From the NCBI GenBank assembly GCA_037954235.1, contig JBBMOA010000020.1, positions 19,686,677 through 19,750,676 on the forward strand: DNA of 64,000 nt, read 5' to 3'. A model generated the notes under the pieces. It was not told where the DNA came from. It did no database searches and saw nothing but the letters and a program-made list of their open reading frames with translations. Below are positions 12,201 through 24,300 of the stretch, one piece after another. Position 1 is the first letter of the stretch. Each line of letters opens with the position of its first letter. The translations under genes were made by a program, and so were the position numbers. This DNA is from Aulostomus chinensis (Eukaryota > Chordata > Actinopteri > Syngnathiformes > Aulostomidae).

Positions 12201-15200
12201 GTCAACGTACAACTGTCCCTCTGAGCCGCGACTCATTACGCAGAGCGAAAATGTGAATCATGTTTTACAGGAGGTTTGTTAGCTTGAAAATGCATGCAAA
12301 GCTCCGCTGTGGATGCTTTTATTAATCCAGTCAGGAGAGAGTTAATGCGAGAGTTCCTCCGCTTGCATTATATAGCGGCTGCACTAATGGGAGGCAGGCT
12401 GCTGGGAACCTGGCCGACAGGGATTAGATAGAGAAGTGATCATAGGGAAGACTTCATCAGAAATGCTGAGGCACCAGGCAGCTCATTACTACTGTAGCTT
12501 CACCCCAGTGGTCCTGCTCTGCCCTGCGCTGCACCACACAGGAAATACTGTATCAATACAAACACACTCGCCGCTCGTCCCGCGTAATTAAAGCCATTGT
12601 TCATACACACAAACACAAACAAGTGGCGGCGCAGGTCCGATGCGTCATAAAAAAAAAGGCACATTTGCAACTTTATGTAGGACACTGGACTATCGTTGGA
12701 TGATCACGCAAGCTAGCATCCCCGAGCTTTTATACGAGGCAAAAAAAACCAAAACAACAACAACCAAAAAAAAAAGAGATCTAAAGCACACAAACCTTGG
12801 CTGCTGACTTCAAACACACACAATTTATATTTCATGCTGAGAGCCAGGGATGCTCTGCTGTGAATGTGAACAAAATGAACTGCACTATTTTCCAACATCA
12901 AAACACATTTTCAATGAGGTTGAACTGCATGAGATTCTCCCAGGAACGCTGCACACAAACACTGTTTTCCTGTGGTTTTTGGGACTTCAGGAACCGTGGT
13001 TCCGGGGAAGTACCGGTGTTACCGGGTTCTCTGCGGCTCGACTGACTGATGATGAGTCCTCGTCTGCTTCTCGCCGCTCTGGTTCCATTTATTCAGCAGA
13101 AACACTGAGTTGAACCAGATTTGCATCATACAGCACAAGTCTCCAACACTTTAGCGTATTTATTCCTCTGGGAGACTGTATTCACCTTCCTTAAAAGTAC
13201 AAACTTTTCTCAGAAGTTACTGAAAAAACTTTGAAAACTGCATGTTGCACAGCTCCTAACGCGTGTGAGAGCGTGAGGGCAGGAAAGGTGAACTCCCATG
13301 TTTGAACCTTCCAGTTTGACATCGTGGTCGTCACCATGTTGTTTATCCCCTGGATTTATTTAGTTTATTTGGAAAAAGGACAGTGAGCGACTGAACATCA
13401 ATAAGTCTTAGGGAATAGAAGAGACGTGTGTTGAGCAGAAAGCTAATTTCCATCTGTTGTCATCTGTTTCCAACTTGCCTTGATGCTAAGCTAAGCTACT
13501 TGGCTCCTGAGCCTTGCCTGACCACGAGGAACAGAGCTGAGGTTAAAGAGGACGGATGAGCTCATGTCGAGCAGGGAAAAAAAAAAGACAGGAAGTAATG
13601 CAGCAGGGACACACAAGGGTACATTTCAAAATAAAATAGGAAATAAACAAATCAGGGTCTGGCTAAACAAAGGTCTTAAACTAAAAATGGCAGTCAGGAA
13701 GAACGTTGCTGAAGACGCTTTGTTCTCATTCAGCTTCCATTTTGCCTCCTTGGATGTTCGCACTCTCAGAATCTTTTCATCACAAGAAGATGAAGAAACC
13801 AGGCGATTCAGGCAAGACGCACACATGCCGGGGGGAAAAAAGACTCTTCATCTGTGACGTATGTATGTTTCACAAAAAATAACATGAATGAGAAGATGGA
13901 ATTAAAGTGATATACACTCCACAGCGTGAAAACAGGCGGAAGTTGCTGCAGACACTCAGCGATCAGCTCACTCTCACTGACCATCGCTGCTTTCTTGCTC
14001 CACATTTTGAGTTGAGTTGTTCTGTTTTATTTCTTTAAATAAATAAATCAAGGATCAAAATCATCCCAGTTATTGTTAGCGTGAGACCGGCATCCGAGAG
14101 ACAGAATGAGAGCAGGCAGGGTACGTTGGCATCAACACCTATTACATTTGTGAAATGATGATTTGGTTTGTTTAGTTTTTTTTAATTTTTTTTTTTAAAT
14201 TTCTTTCTTTCTGTGACCTGAAACACTAAAAATACAGCAGGATGTTTATCTTTGACAGCCTCTCAGCTAACACACTCCTGTTTGACAGCTTCATCACGGC
14301 AATTGTCCATCTCCCGCTCAAAAGAAGGAATGATTACCGGTAAAGCAAGAGCTGTGAGGGCTGTGAGGGCTGTGAGCTGTAAGCGGGCCCACGGGAGTTT
14401 AACACTGACACGACAGAGGATGATCAGCGCCGGTGTGTTGACACATTCTCACAGCCAGACAGGCTCTGACCCGCCAGTCTGGGCTAAAAAAGAACACAGG
14501 TGTTAGTCCCTGTACCTACAAAAACAGACGGTAGACGAGATCATGCGTTTCACAACTTGGTGAGACAGATCGCGGGAACAAAATGATGCCAGGCAGTAAA
14601 TTACATCCAGTCAGAGACATCAGTCACAATTCCTCTGATAGGACGGGATCAAACCGAGCGAGAGAGTGTTAACCTCGGCCGAACGGTGGCAGGAGCAGCT
14701 GCTGTGAGGAGTTCAGAACGAGCTGCTCTGGGGTCTTCCAGGATATTTAGACGTGCAAGTGCGTGCTCACCACATCCGCGCCGGGTTTAGGCGTATATTC
14801 GCTGCAATGTGTGATGACATCCATGCAGTCACTTCACTTTGTTTTTTTTTGTGATTTGTCTCCGTTATAAATGCTTGATTTTGCAGTGTCTTTTCTGAAG
14901 GATGGCAACAAAAAATTGTGGGAGTTTTGAAGGATTTCTTTTGTTTCTCTGTATGTGGTTAAATTACAGCGACTGACAGCATGAATGATTCGGAGCAAAA
15001 CAAAAATTTCATTTCAAATTTCATTTTCGAAAATGTTAAAATGTTACAAGTATTATTATTTCTTCCAATTTAAACACTGACACAAACTAAAGACTGGCTC
15101 TATTCTAAAAGTGATGTAACGTTGCATGGACTGCTGAAAAGTACGACCCCACTGTTACACAAGACGTCAGGAAACTGATTGACACAGTATTTTAGGTAAA

Positions 15201-16199
15201 TGAGACAGGCGTGTTTCCTTCATGGTTGCCACATCAAAGTGCGCAACAGATGACGATGTGTCACATGGCGCCGCGGAATCCGTGTGACGACATCACTTCA
15301 GGAAACGAACACTGCAACATTTTCCAACATTTAATGATTAATCATATCCAAGCACCTACATATTCCATAAAGTTTGGCTGATTTTGTATCAAGTTATGCA
15401 ATCTTGGAATTGTGGTTGTTTTTTCGTTCTGTTTTTTTCCGGAAGGACTGCTGGCGACGACGCACACGCCTGAACCTGCGCTCTGTTGGCGGCAGATGCC
15501 GGGAATAGCGAGTTGAGACTTTCATGCGTTCACGAGTTTGAAACGAGACACCAACCATCGATTTCTAGAGGAATTGTCATTATTTATGTCAAGAAAAAAT
15601 TCAGGCAGCAGGAGACAATGGAAAGTATAACAGAATCAAAAGTATTGCTTTCAAGAATCTATTTTCCTGCCTGTGGTATGAAATGAACTCTGTTTGTCTG
15701 CCTCAATGACTGGCACTTGCTACATTTGAGTTCACATTTAATCTAAATTTAAACTGTCATTACTGATATGGTTATTTTATTCTTGAGTACTTTAATGTAA
15801 CTCATGAATAAATCAAATGAAAGAGAGAAAGGATTCTGTTAAATGTTTTTCTGGCTGCTACTGCGCCCTCCCTGCCTCCTGTGGTACTCTAAATGGAGGA
15901 ATTATGAACAAACCAAATAACAACAATTATGCGACTTTTATTTCATCATTGTTTGTGCCCTGAATTGAGTAAATTCAATTAACTCTCAATGTTTATTTTT
16001 TTTCAAAACGCCAAATGTTTTCTATTTTTAGATTTTATTAAATTCTGTCATTTGAACGCTTTGGCTTTTTTAATGCAGAATAAAGAATCTCCATGGAATA
16101 AAATGATGCACACGTGTTTCTAGGCGACAGACCCGCAACAGTAGCTCCGTTAGTCAGGTTTGTGTTGATTTTTATGGCTGGCAGTTTTTCCTACAGTTT
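12201..16199. other. Non-genic block; possible conserved element at 12.2-12.5 kb
   Basis: 12240-12480 is unique sequence of the kind often conserved near developmental genes (AT-rich, with ATTAATCC- and TTAATGCG-type words). A GCTGTGAGG triplication lies at 14350-14376. An AT-rich stretch with T runs covers about 14160-15100. No gene seen. Confidence 0.25.
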
Positions 16200-16565
16200 T
16201 TAAATCCGTTCCTGTCTTATTTTGAAAATCACTTCCCTCTTTTGTCGATTAGCTTTACTTCCTGCCTTTGTCTGCTTTGCCTCCCGTGTGTGCGCACCTG
16301 CGTCTCGTTTGTTAATCCGTCGGCACCTGGCCGGCTCCTCCAACCAGCTGCTTCTTGCCCAGTGATTAGTTCAGTTTGTGTTTTAGTTCAGTCTTCGGCA
16401 GCTCTTCAGTTTCCTCTGCCTCTTTAACTCCCAGTGTTTTGCTAGTTTCTTATATTGAGTTAATTGGTTGACTTTGCTAGTTTTTCATTTTATGTGGGTA
16501 ATTATCGACTCCTGCTTGCGTCTGCAGGATCCACACGCCACCCCTGCACCACCAAACGTGAGCGT
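16200..16565 (+). mobile_element. LTR-like fragment
   Basis: T/C-rich sequence with CTGCCTTTGTCTGCTTTGCC, TTTAACTCCCAGTGTTTTGC and TCGACTCCTGCTTGCGTCTG, then GATCCACACGCCACCCCTGC. The style and order match solo LTR-type repeats in fish, but I see no coding remnant. It also contains an acceptor-like CTGCAG (16522-16527) and GTAAGT (16564) 36 bases later, which probably reflects the repeat rather than a real exon. Confidence 0.3.
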
Positions 16566-17949
16566 AAGTTTCTTTTTCATTTTCCTGGACCCGTCTTGGA
16601 ACACACCTGACACGACTGTGTTTCTCTGCTTTCCCACTTTCTCTTTGTCACTGACTGTTATGTCTTTGTGTTCCACTACATTTTAAAAGTCAAGTTTCAG
16701 TTTAATTGTGTGTTTCTGCGCATGCGCATTGACTGCATGAGAAAATGAAGAAGGAAAAAAAAGACATTAGAACATCTTTGCGGCGCTCGGAGGCACCACG
16801 TGCATGATGACGATGACCCAGTCCTCAGTGCGCCAGCAACATTTGTCACTTGAGAAACGTATTACTTTTGACAGAGACTTCCAGGGTCTGTGTGAAATGT
16901 CATCAGAAGCAAAGGTTAAGATATCGCCATCAGGGCTGCAAAAACTTTAGTATCAACAAAGAATGTGACTTGAGCTCTAATCAGGGTGAGGACATAGTTG
17001 GTAGCGGTTTGTCCGGAGGGAGCAGGCAGCTGTTAAAAAACACCCACCGGTCCCCAAAGCTACTGCTGGAGAAAACAGAGGATCGTTTAGCTGCTAAATG
17101 GCCAATCCCTCCCTCGGGAGGTGGCGGAGGGACCGGGGCGAGGAGGCAAGTGTGAACTCTAATTTATCAGAACACGACAACACCAGACAGAATTAAAATC
17201 TGCTGCAAGATGCAAATGTTTGCTAGCGTTAAGTTTTTATGCGTCTTTTACCTCAGTAACTGCTTGGGTCTATCAGCCTGACCCCCCCCCCCCCCCCCCG
17301 TTCCTTTCATGTCCTCCGGCGCTGTAGAAGCAGCTTTATCAGCACTTCTTTTGTGGTATCTGGTGTATTTCGGAGGTTTTCTGGTGGTGTATCCTGACAT
17401 CATCTCTCCTTGTTGCCTTGTAAATGCCACCGCCGTTTTGTGCCTTAGTGAGTATGCAGAGATCAAATGGGCACAATTCAATGCTGTGAAGCACAGATGA
17501 GGGAGAGTGTCACCAGAGGTCTCCCCGGCACAAACTCTGTGGCAGCATGAAGAGGCTCACTGATCCTCGGCTGATGGGGGTCTCAAGGATAACACCTGTT
17601 CTTTTTTCCATCGATAATGCCGCTCCTGCTGACAGCTATGATACACTATAGTAGGGGAAGAGCTGCTGTGACTCCCAGCATCTGACGGGAGGTCTCTGGT
17701 ATGATTGTGGCGGAGCTGTGAGACGCAGGACCTTGAGTTGGCTCACTTGAAATGTTTGGGTTAAAGTCTGGCTTCCTGTTGGAAATAAAAGATTAGAAAT
17801 GCATGACAAAAGTTTTTAAGAAGTCATCAGTCGCATGATTAAACTTAAAAACAATCTCTACTGACAGTGAAGGAAATCTAGCGGCTGTAGTGAACGAGTA
17901 CATGACACCGCAGGATGGTAGGATATTAGCTCACGTCCTTGCATAGTGA
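16566..17949. other. Non-genic block with NRF1-type palindrome
   Basis: TGCGCATGCGCA at 16717-16728 is a perfect NRF1-type palindrome. There is no associated CpG island or first exon visible. A C run lies at 17282-17299. No gene seen. Confidence 0.35.
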
Positions 17950-18275
17950 GAGTCCATTATCCCCTTCAGGCTCAGGGGCTGGAGCCTATCCCAGCTGTGT
18001 TTGGGTGTGAGGCGGGGTTCACCCTTAACAGGTTGCCAGTCCATCACAGGGCCAACACATAGAGACAGACAGCATTCACACTCACAGTCACACCTACGGT
18101 CAATTTAGAGTCCGATGTCTTTGGACTGTGGGAGGAAGCTGGAGTACCAGAGAGACCTCACACAGGGAGAACATGCAGACTCCACACAGAAAGATCCCGT
18201 GCCGAGCCGGGGCTCCAACCCAGAACCTTCTTGCTGTGAGGCAACAGTGCTGACCACTGCACCACCGTGCCGCCC
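17950..18275 (-). repeat. tRNA-derived SINE, family A, diverged
   Basis: Reverse copy of the 3081 family. The ATGG tail is absent or decayed, and part of the middle (the stretch around the GGGGACGAGGCTGATTGATA segment seen in other copies) is missing. The head ends with CACTGCACCACCGTGCCGCC. It looks older than the copies at 9909 and 40243. Confidence 0.75.
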
Positions 18276-18374
18276 ACGAGAAAGTCTAAGTTAAAGAAGC
18301 AGGTTCGATGGTGTGTATGGCACTCGCCTGCTTGATGCCCGTGCCCTATTTTTACATTAGCTACTGTATAGACA

Positions 18375-18450
18375 CGAACCTTGTAGCTCATTGGGTAACA
18401 CGGACATCTTGTGTGCAAAGGGCCGTTTATTCGATCCCTGCTTCCTCTGA
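18375..18450 (+). repeat. tRNA-like sequence, probable decayed SINE head
   Basis: TAGCTCATTGG fits the pol III A box TRGYNNANNNG, and ATTCGATCC about 45 bases later is one mismatch from the B box. I could not fold a clean acceptor stem, so a functional tRNA is unlikely. It sits 100 bases right of the SINE at 17950 but is not part of it. Confidence 0.3.
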
Positions 18451-18710
18451 AGTCATTCAATCCCTCCATTAAAAGTTCCGAAAAATTCTGACGCAACAAG
18501 TTTTTAACACTGGAATCAAGCTAGTCAGTTAGCGGATGACCAGAAAATACTTGATATAGTTTATCTGAGGAGTTCAGGAACTACTCATCCCATGAGGCAT
18601 TGCAGACGATCTATTTGTCCCGACATTTTCTTTTCAATAATGACATTTTGTGACAAACTGATCCTTTTTGTTGTCGCTAGTCAACTTCTCACTGATGTCA
18701 GTGATTGTAT

Positions 18711-18800
18711 AATAGGGCTGGGCGATGTAGAAAAAATATCGGGATATTGAGAAGCCCTTTTATTTATAGATAAAGGGATATCACAACAAAACCAGGCCAG
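18711..18800 (+). mobile_element. Fragment of a GGGCTGGGCGAT-type repeat
   Basis: AATAGGGCTGGGCGATGTAG followed by AAAAATATCGGGATATTG is the usual start of a DNA-transposon-derived repeat frequent in vertebrates, especially fish. Only the first ~80 bases are recognisable; the right boundary is unknown. Confidence 0.4.
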
Positions 18801-21800
18801 ACTGAGTATATGTAACATATATAATATGTTGCCACAACCCAATGTATAACATCAAAATTATTAATTGTCAAAAAGTGAAATCAGCACGAAATCATGCTGC
18901 TTCTAACAGTTTTTTTGGGGAAAAATTGACTCAAAATAGCGGTGATGAGTTCAGTAAATGCATCCACCAATCGGATGCCACTGATGTTGCTGTTCCACAG
19001 GCTGCTCAGGATACAAACTCACTCTATACACGGAGTCCATTCACCATTATTTTTTCCAAACTAATGTGTGCAGAGGGACTCGGAGGTCATTCAGGTGCTA
19101 CTTTCGTGAATATGCATGAAGGAGGATATTTGCATCGTGTTGGCCATGAATACAGACGAGTCAAAGACGAGCGAACAATGGCGCGAAAGTGCTGGAATGC
19201 AGCCCCTGACGGGTGAAACGTTTACTCCATCATTCCTTTTCAATTCCTTTGCATTGCTGTGGGAATGAAAACGCTTCACACTTCATGGCCACATGAAACA
19301 CTTTCACAAGCTACCATTTTTGTTACGTAAGAAACATGTATAGTTTGCAAGGTCGGCCTGTTCCCGTCGTTGATGTACCTTCCGAGGATATGGATACGTG
19401 GGTGGAGTGTAAACCAGCCTTGTACTTCAGCCGACTGTCGGCACACATGGGACGTCCTGGACAGGCAGAGCCGCCCCTTGATTGTGTGTCACTCACTCAG
19501 CACCTGCCCGCCAGTCATAGTGTCCATATATAAGGAATGAAATGAGCTTTGGAGAAGCCAAATTATTTGCAAGTAAATTGCAGAGCCTTCACTCAGAGCA
19601 TTACCCAGAGAACAGACGGGGAACAGTTGCCTGAGCTCCCATTGTTCCACAGCAGTAGTTTACTTGTTGAAATGTGAGAGGCTCATTAGACCTGGAGGTC
19701 CCTGATGAGACAGTTTAATTACATTCCATTGGGACTTGTAGTCGAGCTGCCATTTTAACTTTTATTAGCACTCTGAACCGGCAAAATCCTTTCGATTGTC
19801 ACTGATTGTCTGTACAGCGGTGAAGGTCATGTGTACATCATCCATGGCGCTACAGGGCAGAGAGCTGTCGGTTTGGCTGAGGATTTGCTGGTGTGCATAT
19901 TCATGTTCTTTAAATGGAGTGGACGCGTACTGATTGAAACATCTGACGCACGTTTGACTCCAAAATTCAGGTGCAACAACAACTTGGGCAAGTGATGATC
20001 TAGTGGGTCGAAAAAGATTGAGTTCTTAACATCCTGGTTGGGTTGAACCCTGAGCCCGGAATCCTCCAGGACCTCCCTCCAGATCACTTCCTAGAGAAAA
20101 CAATTCCCATTTCCCTCCTCCTCGGAGTGATTTGTTTCCTCTTGGCCTAACTGTCTCTTTAGCATGCAGATGTGATTAACTAATGTCACCATGCAGGAGG
20201 GCTGATGCAGACCGTTCCTCTCTGCTGGAGTCACACAGACATTGCAATCCCGGGAAAATCAAATTATAGAGCCATTAATTTGTCTTGGTAATCCAGCCTG
20301 TCAGCCGCTCTGGAGAAGTAATCTCGCAGGACTGCGTTCATCAAGTGTGTGATGCCAGTAGAAGTGAAGCTTTATCTAATTAACAGGAGAGGGCAGAGTG
20401 GCAAGGATTTACATCTGGCCTGAATCACCTGGAACCATGGTGACGTATAGACGGGATTCTGAAATATAATCCTCCCAGATTACCCTTCAACGTGTCAGTC
20501 CCCAGCTTCCTCGGACGTTTTCTCACCCGCAAACACCCAGAAACGGCTTCAATAATGGAAGAGGTTGAAACGGATTCCACATTAAAGTCAAGCCACACGT
20601 GACTTGGTGTGTCTCAATCTGTGAACTGTAATTTCGTTTTCAGATTGTTGTTCTGTTTGTCTCATATATGACCTCTTCTTCTATATTACTTGGAAGATTT
20701 TTATACAACACTTGTGAGACTCATAAGTTTCATTTTAGACATATTTACAAAGTAGATTGTGTGTGTTGATTTCCTGACATGTAAATATGGAACTTATACA
20801 TTCACACCTTGTGTTTTGGGGCTGTAACAGTAGAGACCCATGTTATGTTCTACGTTTGTTCGAGTAAATCCCCCCCCCCCCCCATTTCCAGCCTGCTATC
20901 AAGTAGCAATTAAAGCGACGGCTTGGAGGGTCGAGGCTTGAACTCGAAGCCTTGAAGGTGTGTGAACCAGCTAACTTGGGTTAAAAGATTTTTTTCACTA
21001 ATTGAAGCGGGCTTGTATGAGGCAGTCATCCATAGTGCAGGTCTCGGCTTCAGTAGCTGTGGGTCAGCGCGTCTTTATGCACAGAAGCAGGCAGCATCTC
21101 TGGAGCTCAGTGTTGTACTGGCAAGGCTGTGGATGGTAGAGACTCTGCTTTTTATCCACCAAATACACTCCCACCTGAAAACACAAGTATCCATTTACAT
21201 GTAGGCTATATTTGTACTTTTACTGTAGGACAGCCCTTTCATTAGGGTCGAGTTGTCAGCCACATTACTTCCTTGAATTCCTACACGGGTCGATTACTGT
21301 ATTACTCCACATTATTGCTGTCTGACTCGAACAGCTGAAAGTAAAAAAGCAAAAACGTAATGGCATAAAAATATAGCATAACATTTAAAATGCTTTTTTC
21401 CCTCCACAGGTTCTGCTTTTACTGGCTCTCAGCTTAGCGCCACCCTGACCTGCATCTACAGAAGGTAAGACCCGTTAGTATGAATGACTAGATCATATCG
21501 ATAAATCTGAAATGTCCCTTTTTATGGTTCTGCTCCCCTCTGCTACTGCCCTTTTTACAAATATTTACAGTTTGCATATCACCTTAAACCTAATATGCGT
21601 AGCCTAAGTGTGAGGGTGTTATTAAAATGTCAAACCAGACCGGAATATTGATGGAGGTGCACCTGGCTGCCCAAACACTGGGCTGGATTTGGATTCTGTG
21701 CGCCTGCCAACATGTTTTGATTGCATCCATCCTGCAAATGCTACCAGAGCTACGTGCTCTCCTGCACTTGAGCTTGACAAATTCACGAACCTTTCTTTCA

Positions 21801-23068
21801 CGAAGGCCCACGTGGCCGGTGAGGCACGCAAGAGAAGCTCGCTTAGAACCGCGATACATTTTCACGCTGTATTTCTTTAAGAGAATGCATTCCGTCAGAT
21901 TTTGTCAGACGGTTTACCTAGCACAACCTTTCTTCTATTTTTGTGAGAGAAAACATGACATTGCACCCATCCTTAATAATCTTCTTTTACAGATTAAGCA
22001 GATTTAATTTTCTGATTCCATTTACAGCGCAGTGCTGGGCTGCGCCGCTTTTATTTATGTCTGAGAAGAGAGACCATTGCCAAGTTCAGATGACAAAAAC
22101 ATATATAATGATCTTGTTGGGCACTTTGGTAACATTACAGACCAACTCAGCTCACTGAACTGATCCTGTGTAAAGTGGAGAGAAGAGGGATGATTAAAGA
22201 GTACATGAGCCTGTCTGCTGTGTCTACGCCTCTCTCATTAGCAGACATGAACCGAGTTGAATATTGCACTCAAAATATGATTTTTGAAATATTAATTTTC
22301 TACTTGATTAGATACGAAACTGATGAGAAACTTAAAGCGTAATTAGGCATTGATAATGTCTGACTTCACACAAGGTTTGCTGTGAGAACAGAGACGAGTT
22401 TGTCCTTTGTCTTGTCTTTTTGTGCCAATCGCGTTCAGGCCTCTGGAATCACACTGGCAGATTATCTGTGACTCTCTTTTATACTTAGTGCAATGAGTTA
22501 AATCCAAATAGATGTCAGCAACTCACCAGGCTCTCCTTGTTTCCCCAAATAAAGACTTGGAGGAGTGCACTTTTGTAATTGTGAATCTAATCATTGCAAT
22601 TGTTTGGTTTTTTTTTTTCCTGGTTCTCCCGCAGGCAGTCAAATGTGTCTGCGCATGCGAGACTGAAATGAGCGATAACGAGAGATCATTACCCAAGCGC
22701 TTCCTTCCATGTGAAATGTGGACTCTTTTCTCTGAGCGAGAGAATTCCTCCATTTTTAATGCACAAAAGCGCGCCGCTTTCGCAGGCTGTTGAATAAAAA
22801 CTGCTCCTGACATGCTGAGGATGTAACCAAAACCTTTGCAAATGTCATCATTCCTGTGACTAAGTTTACTGCTGTTATTTGTGTCACATCAAACAACCCC
22901 TGGCTGTGGATGATTGACAGATTGCGAGTGGTAATTTGTCACATTGTGTTATTATTCCTTTATGCCGACTCACTGTTTATTCTGGAGCAACACTGTCAAC
23001 TGGAACTGTGATGACACCTGACAGCAACACATGAGAGCAGCAGCATCCTTTAATACAAGTGAAACGGT
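18801..23068. other. Non-genic block; homeodomain-rich stretch at 20.1-20.5 kb
   Basis: 20160-20440 carries GATTAAC, CATTAATTTG and TCTAATTAAC (TAATTA at 20377-20382) in unique sequence. 21410-21464 is a splice-bounded candidate exon. A perfect PBX/PREP decamer TGATTGACAG lies at 22911-22920, and TGCGCATGCG at 22650-22659 resembles half of an NRF1 site. No clear gene. Confidence 0.3.
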
Positions 23069-24300
23069 TTGAACTTTCAACTTAAGTGTTTTGCGCACTG
23101 GGGGGAAAAGGCACATGTTTGTTTATCCCCTTGTGGCTTTGATTCATACTGTCAACTTATTTCTGCCGTCTCCTATTTTGGATCACATTTTCAAGTGATG
23201 CAGCTAGCCTGTTGGCTTTGGTTTAGCTGCAGTGTGTGTCTTTCTATCATTCCTCCATTGGCAACCCGCACCTCAGACTGTGAAAACTGCCAGCGCCGGG
23301 AGGAAGACGAGATAACCCCAGTTCTTAGATCCAGTGCTCTTGGAGAGCCACTCTATGAGCTTAGGGGACCCATGAAGGCATGCAGGGAGGATTTGGATGA
23401 CACCCTCCTTTACCAGGGCATCTCATCTCCCTCACCCAACCCAGCATTAGACATACAAGTCTGGGTGACTCAAGGGAGGGGGTTGGGGGACTCGAACACC
23501 TCTACACCACATTGCTCGACACATGGAACTGGCTGACTGATTCAACACCCCGACACGTGGATTTCCTTCAGCTGACTGGTCGGAAGTGCTCCTCTGGGTC
23601 GACAGCTGTCACATATTCCCATCAAGGCATTTGACGCTACCAGCCCTAGTTTCCTCCACCTGATGTAACCGTGCTGGTTTAATCTGCTCTGCGTTGTGTA
23701 TTAGATGAGGAGCATCATCCAAAACTGGTGTGGGAAGAGGACGTGCTAGCAATGGGGCTAAAACCCATCTGTGATAGCATCCATAGCAGTTAGACTCTAA
23801 ATGATGCTTATGCACTACACAGCATTACGTCACCCCACCACAAACTTCACTCACCCTGGTCATGACACCAGTGTAACCTGTGTGCCATCAAATGCACCGT
23901 GGCACAGGAGATAGACGCACTAGCGTGGTGGCTAATAACAATGGCTGCTAGCGTCAACGGCCGTGATGTCTTAAAAAATATCAGGGTGTAAGATGCTGGT
24001 GGGGGCCACGGTACGTGATGCTCGCATCCCCGTTGATGTCCCCTCTTGACAGATAAGGACAAAGACACTCTTGTTACTGTCTGGGGGTTGTTGCATGTGC
24101 AGCTGATTGTACTTAGTGTTACAGCAGGGGTCCTGCAGCTGCTGCTGGTGATGGTGTGGGAGTTGGGCTGTAAGAGGACAGTGTCTGGTGGAACTGTAGC
24201 GCCTCCCCCATTGAGGATGCCGTCCGACTGACGTGCTGTGCAACCAGACGTTTCTCTGCCACTGATATTAACCCGCCGTCCCTCATGCTGCTGCTGCTAA
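23069..24300. other. Unassigned block with 155-codon open frame
   Basis: A + strand frame (23069-23536) reads 155 codons without being low-complexity, but it has no recognisable domain, its start lacks context and it continues into nothing gene-like. The region is GC-richer than its surroundings and could be an old, unrecognised retroelement. I do not call a gene. Confidence 0.2.

Noticed and set aside
16528..16563. 36-base exon between CTGCAG and GTAAGT
   Set aside because: Lies at the end of an LTR-like fragment; probably a feature of that repeat.
18375..18450. Functional tRNA gene
   Set aside because: A and B box-like words are present but no clean acceptor stem could be paired; more likely a SINE remnant.
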